Assembly: GCA_015222915.1 (NCBI GenBank) | Contig: JADFWE010000228.1 | Location: 1-12,001, forward strand | DNA from: Pseudomonadota bacterium | GTDB lineage: Bacteria > Pseudomonadota > Gammaproteobacteria > SZUA-229 | Length of the DNA stretch: 12,001 nt | Direction: 5' to 3' | Shown here: positions 6,875 through 12,001 of the stretch, one piece after another | Position numbering within the stretch: position 1 is the first letter of the stretch | Layout of the letters: every line of letters starts with the position of its first letter | Notes under the pieces: generated by a model | Databases searched by the model: none | The model's input: only the letters and a program-made list of their open reading frames with translations | Told to the model about the DNA's origin: nothing | Position numbers and translations under genes: made by a program

Positions 6875-6928
6875 GATACGGTAAGAAAAAGACAGCGGTA
6901 ATCTGTCGGCTAAAGCTGATATCGTAGT

Positions 6929-6934
6929 ATTATA
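6929..6934 (-). promoter_or_regulatory. Candidate -10 box for the leftward envelope block
   Basis: Minus strand reads TATAAT, 54 bases upstream of the ATG at 6874, in the divergent space before the exporter gene. No convincing -35 was found. The predicted leader holds a small hairpin (GACAG/CTGTC, 7-base loop, near 6889-6905) followed by a short T-run. Confidence 0.4.
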
Positions 6935-6996
6935 TCGGTTTTCACGGCCGTACTGCTACTTTCTTCTATAGCATGGCATAGCGTTTATTAAACCTT

Positions 6997-7009
6997 AGGC
7001 GTTTCATTG
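6997..7009 (+). promoter_or_regulatory. Weak ribosome site and TTG start of the exporter gene
   Basis: AGG at 6997-6999 with a seven-base spacer to TTG at 7007-7009. An in-frame stop (TAA at 6989-6991) closes the frame upstream, so only TTG 7007 and ATG 7040 compete as early starts. Confidence 0.4.
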
Positions 7010-7795
7010 ATATTTAACCTGGACGATGGCCATGAACACATGTTTCTTGAACTTCTTGATCTCACCCCTCTGCAGATAATTTTTTCAATCATAATAATAT
7101 TTGTAGCCTATACCGTTAAAGGTCTATCAGGTTTTGGTAGTGGTTTAATCGCTATACCGCTGCTTGCGTTTATTTTTCCGTTGACATTTATCGTGCCTGT
7201 TCTCGGCCTGTTGAGTTACAGCGGTACCATCATGCAGAGTTTTCATCTGAGAAAGCAGGTAGTATGGTCCGACCTCTGGCCAGTCATTCCATTTTCTATG
7301 CTCGGTGTGGTGATCGCTGTCTGGTTGCTGGTTAATGTGGATGCAAATTATCTGGTGCTGGCGCTGGGGGTTTTCGTGTTGTCATATTCGATATATTCAT
7401 TATTACCGCTTCCGGTGCATGCAGGGGGGCGGCGATGGGCGATAGCGGCCGGGTTTGGCGGTGGAATGGTTGGCGCTCTGTTTGGTACCGGTGGGCCATT
7501 TTACGTGGTCTACCTCAAAATCCGTCAGCTGGACAAGAATCAGTTTCGCGCGACGATCGCCATGATCTTTCTTATCGATGGTGGTGCACGTATGGCGAGT
7601 TACGCGGCTCACGGCTTATATACGGCTCAGGTTCTATGGCTGGTGCTAATGATGTTTCCAGTGTTGTTTGCTGGTATGTATGTCGGTCACCACCTGCATA
7701 TAAAGATGGAGCAGCAGCGCTTTAATCAGGTGATAAGTATCTTGTTGATTGTCAGCGGGATAGTATTGATAGTCAAATCGCTATCGAAGTTATGA
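7007..7795 (+). CDS. TauE/SafE (DUF81) family membrane exporter
   Basis: A 262-residue integral membrane protein with about eight hydrophobic segments from residue 22 to 258. The family's two internal repeats are visible: KGLSGFGSGLIAIP at 38-51 and GFGGGMVGALFGTGGP at 149-164, each opening a half of the fold. Members move sulfur-containing or small organic anions (sulfite, sulfoacetate, taurine-derived products) across the inner membrane; the substrate here cannot be told. The longest frame starts at TTG 7007, with AGG at 6997-6999 seven bases before it. An in-frame ATG at 7040 (residue 12, MFLELLDL) gives a length nearer typical members but has a weaker ribosome site. It is divergent from the outer-membrane barrel gene and convergent with the EAL gene, so it is probably transcribed alone. 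Confidence 0.9.
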   Translation: MIFNLDDGHEHMFLELLDLTPLQIIFSIIIIFVAYTVKGLSGFGSGLIAIPLLAFIFPLTFIVPVLGLLSYSGTIMQSFHLRKQVVWSDLWPVIPFSMLGVVIAVWLLVNVDANYLVLALGVFVLSYSIYSLLPLPVHAGGRRWAIAAGFGGGMVGALFGTGGPFYVVYLKIRQLDKNQFRATIAMIFLIDGGARMASYAAHGLYTAQVLWLVLMMFPVLFAGMYVGHHLHIKMEQQRFNQVISILLIVSGIVLIVKSLSKL

Positions 7796-7934
7796 TGAAT
7801 ATAATCAAGGATGGTTTCTGTACACATAAAACATGTGGTGCTAAAGAATAAGCAGAAGTGTGATTATTGTAGATGACACCTGTTCGTTACTGCTTCTCTG
7901 GTTGATCGAGGTACTGAACGTCGTTCTTTTTGTG

Positions 7935-9182
7935 TCAGGACCAGTCACTATCCTGTATCCATGTCATTAGATCATCGCACGGCATCGGTTTTGCCATGTA
8001 ATAACCCTGGGCATAATCACATCCTATCTCGCTCAGTATATCGAGAGTCTTTTCATCTTCGACACCTTCGGCAACGATCTTTAATCCCAGTGTATGAGCA
8101 AGATCAACCGCTGCTTTTACGATGCTCGCATCCTTTTTGTCGTCGGCCATATTCATCACGAATGATTTATCGATCTTGATCTCATCTGCGGGAAGATCTT
8201 TCAGGTAGGCCAGTGAAGAATATCCGGTACCGAAATCATCGATAGATACACCGAACCCGAGTTGGTGGAATTCGTTGAGGATCTCCAGGCTCTTCTCGGG
8301 GTTCATCATCATCGCACCTTCCGTTACTTCCAGTATCAGGCTGGATGGATTCACCGACCAGATACTTACCGCATTTGAGACTACTTCGACGATGCTGCGA
8401 TTGGTCAATAGTGAAGGCGATAGATTAACCGCTACGCTAAAACCGGGATGTATCTGCTGGTATCGCAGGCATTGCCTCAGCGCAACGTTCAAAACCCAGT
8501 TCGTTACCGGCACCAGTGAACTGCTGCCTTCCAGGATATCGATAAAATATTGTGTATTGATAAAACCGTATTTTTTACTGTTCCAGCGAATCAAAGCTTC
8601 GCCACCGTATAAACTGCCACTTTTTAGATTTATCTTGGGTTGGCAGAACAGGCTGAACTCGTCGTCATCAAGAGCGGACTGGATCTCGTTTTCCAGCATC
8701 AGGCTGGGAGGCATGTCACTGCTTGTGGCTTCGTGTAACAGGTAGTCCTCATTGTTTTTTTCTGCATGTTGAAGGGCCAGCGTCGCGGCATGTCGCAGCT
8801 CATCGAATGTCGTGCCATGGTCAGGTTTTGCAGAGATCCCCATGACGATTTTCGGTGATATCTTCGAGCCATCGATATCGACGGCGTGTTTGAACTCCGA
8901 TGCTATCTTGTTTGCTGCCAGCAATGCGTGAGAGGTATTGTTTAATGCGGGAAGCAATATGCTGAACTCGTTGTCTCCGGTACGGGCAATCAGGTCTTTT
9001 GGTCGTAACATCGCATGTAACTTCTCTTCGACGAAGTTAAGGTATCTGTCGCCTTTTTCGAAACCATAGGTGGTGTTGATCTCCTTGAAGCGGCGAATCT
9101 TGATAATGATAAATGCAGCGTTTTTATTATCGCTGCTGATGAGGGTGGAGATGGTATTGAAAAATTCCTGTCGCGACGTCAT
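7935..9182 (-). CDS. Cyclic-di-GMP phosphodiesterase: degenerate GGDEF plus intact EAL
   Basis: A 415-residue protein with no signal peptide, membrane segment or PAS domain. Residues 1-150 are a GGDEF domain whose signature reads GDNEF (69-73) instead of GGDEF; the upstream metal-binding Asp is also replaced (IIKIRRFKEIN at 26-36), so cyclase activity is unlikely. Residues 165-410 are an EAL domain with all main catalytic residues: EAL at 195-197, N253, E285 and E288 of EVTE, DDFGTGYSS at 315-323, K336 and D338 of KIDKS, E372 of AEGVE, and Q392. It should hydrolyse cyclic-di-GMP to pGpG in the cytoplasm, with the GGDEF part possibly a GTP-binding regulatory domain. It starts 21 bases after the HD-GYP gene stop, so the two are probably co-transcribed. 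No Shine-Dalgarno is seen; CTTACCGA precedes the ATG. Confidence 0.92.
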   Translation of the reverse strand: MTSRQEFFNTISTLISSDNKNAAFIIIKIRRFKEINTTYGFEKGDRYLNFVEEKLHAMLRPKDLIARTGDNEFSILLPALNNTSHALLAANKIASEFKHAVDIDGSKISPKIVMGISAKPDHGTTFDELRHAATLALQHAEKNNEDYLLHEATSSDMPPSLMLENEIQSALDDDEFSLFCQPKINLKSGSLYGGEALIRWNSKKYGFINTQYFIDILEGSSSLVPVTNWVLNVALRQCLRYQQIHPGFSVAVNLSPSLLTNRSIVEVVSNAVSIWSVNPSSLILEVTEGAMMMNPEKSLEILNEFHQLGFGVSIDDFGTGYSSLAYLKDLPADEIKIDKSFVMNMADDKKDASIVKAAVDLAHTLGLKIVAEGVEDEKTLDILSEIGCDYAQGYYMAKPMPCDDLMTWIQDSDWS

Positions 9183-9203
9183 TCGGTAAGTATCGATAAA
9201 TTG

Positions 9204-10430
9204 TTATAAGTAGTATTCTGTGGGGTCTATGTCGTAAGCACCTGGGTCCAGGCCACGATAGATATTGAGTGGCAGCTTGCTCGCATCCTCGAACTGTTCG
9301 GTAAGGTTCATTATCTTGTATTCCGCCAGGTGTGCTTTGTCTTCATCTAGTATCAACATGATCTTCGGCCGCATTCTCTGCGTCAGATTCTGCTCGAGAA
9401 CGATAGCAACAGAGCCATTCGTCATTTCGACCAGTGAGCCTGTCGGATATACGCCGATACATTGTAAAAACTGCTCGACCAGTTCCGGCTGAAAGGCAGT
9501 GCCGCGCCAGTTATATATGTTCTGCAGTGCGGCATAAGCAGATTTCGCAGCACTGTAAGGCCGGTTGCTGGTCATCGCATCATAACAGTCGATGATCGCC
9601 GCCATACGTCCATATACCGGTATCTGTGTGCCCTGTAGTGCCCCGGGGTAACCGCTTCCGTCGAAACGTTCGTGATGCGTGAGCGCAATGTTGGTGATGT
9701 CTTCATTCATCCCTTTCGTCGTTTTTAATATCTCTACACCATGGCCGACGTGTTTCTTGACGATCCGGTATTCTGCCTCAGTCAGTCTTCCTTTTTTATT
9801 CAGGATGCCTTCGGGTACATGAACATTACCCATGTCCATCATCAACAGGCCGATCGCCAGTGTCCGCAGATCTTTTTTGGGTAAACCCATAAAGCGACCG
9901 AAGGCGATCGCAAGAGCGCAGTTGTCGACAGAGTGTGAATAGGTGTAGGCGCTCTTCTTCTGCATCATCGAGAGCCACATGTAAGCTTCAGAGTTCCTGA
10001 TGATACTGTCCAGGATAGGCTCTACAACCCCTCTGACGGCTTCGATATTCAGGTTCTTGCCATCTTTGACATCTTCCATGATGTGCGCCACCTGGTTGCT
10101 CGCGTCTTCCAGCGCGACCTTTGCCGATGGTAGTTCTTCTTTCGTAGAACGGGTGTTCTCGTATTCGACTTTTTTCCGGTTGTCCTGCAGGAACCTTTCC
10201 AGGTAAGGATTGGTTTTTAAACGAGGAGCGTCTTCGATATATTGAGATGCGCCGATACCACGGTCTGTATCAATGTAGACATAGGAGCAGTACTGGCTTA
10301 ATGCAGAAAGATCGTCTTCCGTCTGTATTGAAAAACCTTCAAGTAAAAAAGGTGTGTCGATCCATGGGCGATCAAGATTAGATACGTACATCCCCAATTT
10401 CAGGTAAGCGACGTTTACTTTATGATCCAT
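9204..10430 (-). CDS. DUF3391 / HD-GYP domain protein with substituted HD histidine
   Basis: A 408-residue soluble protein. Residues 1-130 match the DUF3391 N-terminal domain of HD-GYP proteins (VAYLKLGMYVSNLDRPW ... YVYIDTDRG). Residues 155-310 are the HD-GYP domain: YSHSVDN (H166), KKHVGHG (H227), HHERFDGSGYP at 252-262, and DCYDAMTS (D281, D284). The family's HD dyad, usually LLHDIGK, reads LMMDMGN, so the metal-binding His is Met198 while Asp199 remains. Loss of one ligand may reduce or abolish phosphodiesterase activity; the protein may bind cyclic-di-GMP or partner GGDEF proteins instead. A C-terminal beta-rich tail (about 330-400; YPTGSLVEMTNGSVAIV) is typical of this subgroup. It is in the same direction and close to the EAL gene. 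A TATAAT lies 51 bases upstream. Confidence 0.92.
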   Translation of the reverse strand: MDHKVNVAYLKLGMYVSNLDRPWIDTPFLLEGFSIQTEDDLSALSQYCSYVYIDTDRGIGASQYIEDAPRLKTNPYLERFLQDNRKKVEYENTRSTKEELPSAKVALEDASNQVAHIMEDVKDGKNLNIEAVRGVVEPILDSIIRNSEAYMWLSMMQKKSAYTYSHSVDNCALAIAFGRFMGLPKKDLRTLAIGLLMMDMGNVHVPEGILNKKGRLTEAEYRIVKKHVGHGVEILKTTKGMNEDITNIALTHHERFDGSGYPGALQGTQIPVYGRMAAIIDCYDAMTSNRPYSAAKSAYAALQNIYNWRGTAFQPELVEQFLQCIGVYPTGSLVEMTNGSVAIVLEQNLTQRMRPKIMLILDEDKAHLAEYKIMNLTEQFEDASKLPLNIYRGLDPGAYDIDPTEYYL

Positions 10431-10480
10431 AGGTCACGGAATATTTTATGGTTGAAAAAACAAAAATGAATAGTGTCTGA

Positions 10481-10486
10481 ATTATA
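10481..10486 (-). promoter_or_regulatory. Candidate -10 box for the HD-GYP/EAL operon
   Basis: Minus strand reads TATAAT inside a very AT-rich stretch, about 50 bases before the HD-GYP ATG. No clear -35 hexamer lies at 16-18 bases, so it is a prediction from the -10 box and the AT-rich context. It suggests that the cyclic-di-GMP genes can be transcribed apart from the upstream kinase. Confidence 0.4.
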
Positions 10487-10590
10487 GTTAAAAAAACATA
10501 AAGATATGCCATTTTATGAATAATATGTGATTGCCTGTAAGAATCGGTGCCGTGTGTTACTTTTAAGGGTTTCTTTTATCAGTCAGCCTG

Positions 10591-10663
10591 CAAGGTGCTG
10601 TTCGTCAAAGGTGGCGAATTTTGTGAAAACTGATTATCGGTTACAGTTAGCAAGGTGCGAATT
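10591..10663. repeat. Short direct repeats just past the kinase stop
   Basis: On the + strand CAAGGTGC occurs at 10591-10598 and again at 10651-10658, and CAAAGGTGGCGAATT (10606-10620) resembles CAAGGTGCGAATT (10651-10663). The right-hand copy is the last codons of the kinase. This may be a small duplication or decay of the kinase 3' end. The evidence is slight. Confidence 0.3.
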
Positions 10664-12001
10664 CGGTGGCCTCGGCTGGACCATGCTTGCTTTGACAAGG
10701 AATAGTCAAGACTGCGTTTGTTCCGCCTTCTGCCCGCGGTATCAATTGTACTTTCCAGCCGTTTGCGTCAGCTAGTTGCCGTACGATTGCTAGTCCCAGT
10801 CCACTACCGCCAGTTTCACTGCCACGGGATTTCTCCAGCCGAAAAAAGGGACGAAATACTGCTTCTGTATGTTCTGCTGGAATACCCGGGCCATTATCCA
10901 TTATCTGGATGGAGACGACCCTCTCTTGGCAGTCGTAAGTGACACTGACGGGTTTGCTAGCGCCATAACGCAGAGCATTTGATAGCAGGTTTGTAATAAT
11001 TCTACGTAGTGCCAGGGGTTGTAACATCCTGTTGCAGGGTTTTCCTCTCGACCATTTGATTACTGCATCATCTGTTTGAAGTTTGCTTATTATATCGTCC
11101 AGCTCCATAGCGATATCTGTTGGCATTGCCGTCTCTTCTGCAAGCTCAAGGCTTATGCTTAAGGTCTCGCCGATAAGGCGGTTTATCACGTTCAGGTCAC
11201 CGTGGATGCTGTTCATCAGGTCTCGATCACCGCCTTCATCCGGTAACATGGACAGAGCCAGCTGGATCTGGGTGAGTGGTGTTCGCAGGTCGTGCGCTAT
11301 CCCGGCTAACAGGGTTGTTCGATTGGCCAGCAGTTCTTTTACCTGAACATTCATGCGATTAAATCCCCGGGCAAGGACGACCAGTTCTTCCGGTCCTTCC
11401 TCTCTGATGGGATCTGGCCAGCGGCCTTTTCCAACCAGTTGAGCTGCATGATAAAGACGATCTATCGGGACAGTTATACGTCGTGTCAGTATGACTGCGG
11501 TGATAAATGTAAGATAAAGCCCGGTGACCAGGAGAACCAGGAGGGCTATCGATGGCTGTACGCCTATACGGGAGCGTGAAAATCCAAAGCGAAGTATTGC
11601 GTCTGTAATGGGGATATCAACCCAGAACCATTGAGTACTATCTGCGTCGTAATTTGTTTTGATGGAAATCTCTTTCCCCACCTGTTTCTTCAGTGATATC
11701 TCAAGGAAATGGAGATATGGCAGCATGCTTGTCGAGTCAGCTAAGTGCTGGTCAGCTGCTGTTAACACTAGGTCGTGTTTATTCAGCATTTTTTCTGCAA
11801 ATTCTTCATGTGAGGCAACGGGCATGCTGTCCCATGTTTCAGCGGCGTGGGCGATTATGCTGGCCAGGTCATCAGTGGCCCGTTGTCCGAGTGGAACCAC
11901 CATAAAGTATGCCAGTGTTAATAGTGTGATCAGCATAAATACAGTTGATACGATGCCGATGGTGGTAAGGATTTGCCATAAAAAGCTCTGAGATTTGAAA
12001 A
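10647..12001 (-). CDS. EnvZ-like sensor histidine kinase, 5' end outside the window
   Basis: The frame stays open from the first in-window Met (11936) to the window edge, reading FKSQSFLWQILTTIGIVST before it. That is a normal kinase N-terminus with the first membrane segment, so the true start lies beyond 12001. Numbering is from the Met at 11936 (429 residues visible). The order is: first membrane segment; periplasmic sensor about 17-127; second membrane segment about 128-150; HAMP about 151-203; DHp with the H-box AGIAHDLRTPLTQIQ (phosphoacceptor His215); HATPase with N-box ITNLLSNALRYG (N316, N320), G1 DNGPGIP (347-353), F-box FRPFFRLE and G2 GGSGLGLAIV. All kinase motifs are intact. The H-box is very like EnvZ. 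It should phosphorylate an OmpR-type regulator, whose gene is probably just upstream, outside the window. The stimulus is unknown. Confidence 0.93.
   Translation of the reverse strand, partial: FKSQSFLWQILTTIGIVSTVFMLITLLTLAYFMVVPLGQRATDDLASIIAHAAETWDSMPVASHEEFAEKMLNKHDLVLTAADQHLADSTSMLPYLHFLEISLKKQVGKEISIKTNYDADSTQWFWVDIPITDAILRFGFSRSRIGVQPSIALLVLLVTGLYLTFITAVILTRRITVPIDRLYHAAQLVGKGRWPDPIREEGPEELVVLARGFNRMNVQVKELLANRTTLLAGIAHDLRTPLTQIQLALSMLPDEGGDRDLMNSIHGDLNVINRLIGETLSISLELAEETAMPTDIAMELDDIISKLQTDDAVIKWSRGKPCNRMLQPLALRRIITNLLSNALRYGASKPVSVTYDCQERVVSIQIMDNGPGIPAEHTEAVFRPFFRLEKSRGSETGGSGLGLAIVRQLADANGWKVQLIPRAEGGTNAVLTIPCQSKHGPAEATEFAPC

Noticed and set aside
6885..6910. Terminator or attenuator in the leader of the 324-residue gene
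   Set aside because: The stem is only 5 bp and the T-run is short; it is noted only as a small hairpin.
7796..7934. Terminator between the exporter and EAL genes
   Set aside because: Only short weak stems (CACAT/ATGTG and TGACAC/GTGTCA) without a proper T-run were seen.

Overview
The window looks like chromosomal DNA of a Gram-negative gammaproteobacterium, probably free-living or marine. The support is an EnvZ-type sensor kinase, a DUF3391/HD-GYP protein, an EAL protein, several signal-peptide-bearing outer-membrane beta-barrel candidates and a lipoprotein, all at moderate G+C. The species cannot be named from the sequence. No rRNA, tRNA, CRISPR array or complete insertion sequence was seen.

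Layout, left to right. (1) Bases 28-224 hold what looks like a broken small membrane-protein gene. It is followed on the + strand by a 507-residue membrane-anchored ClpP/SDH-like serine protease candidate (238-1761), which ends in a strong 19-bp hairpin terminator (1816-1858). (2) Between that gene and the convergent minus-strand block lies a roughly 210-bp nested imperfect palindrome (about 1869-2081). It is flanked by a near-perfect 9-bp direct repeat and resembles a small non-autonomous mobile element or a structured RNA. (3) The minus-strand block 6874 to 2103 reads, in transcription order: a 324-residue outer-membrane barrel candidate, a 147-residue lipoprotein (ATGA overlap), a 243-residue outer-membrane barrel candidate with its own likely promoter and a palindromic operator candidate, and a 712-719 residue protein of unknown function with transthyretin-like folds and a PGPF repeat linker. 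(4) A TauE/SafE-family exporter on the + strand (7007-7795) is divergent from that block. (5) A second minus-strand block, 12001 to 7935, holds an EnvZ-like histidine kinase whose 5' end lies outside the window, an HD-GYP protein with a substituted HD histidine, and a GGDEF-EAL protein with a degenerate GGDEF and an intact EAL site.

How the genes may work together (inference). The right block is a signalling unit: a two-component sensor next to a cyclic-di-GMP module weighted to degradation or sensing rather than synthesis. The middle block is an uncharacterised cell-envelope locus with barrel, lipoprotein, barrel and a large beta-rich partner. The left gene is a probable inner-membrane protease with its active site in the periplasm. 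The least explained items are the middle envelope locus, the nested palindrome at 1869-2081, and the broken ORF and stop-codon context around the protease gene.
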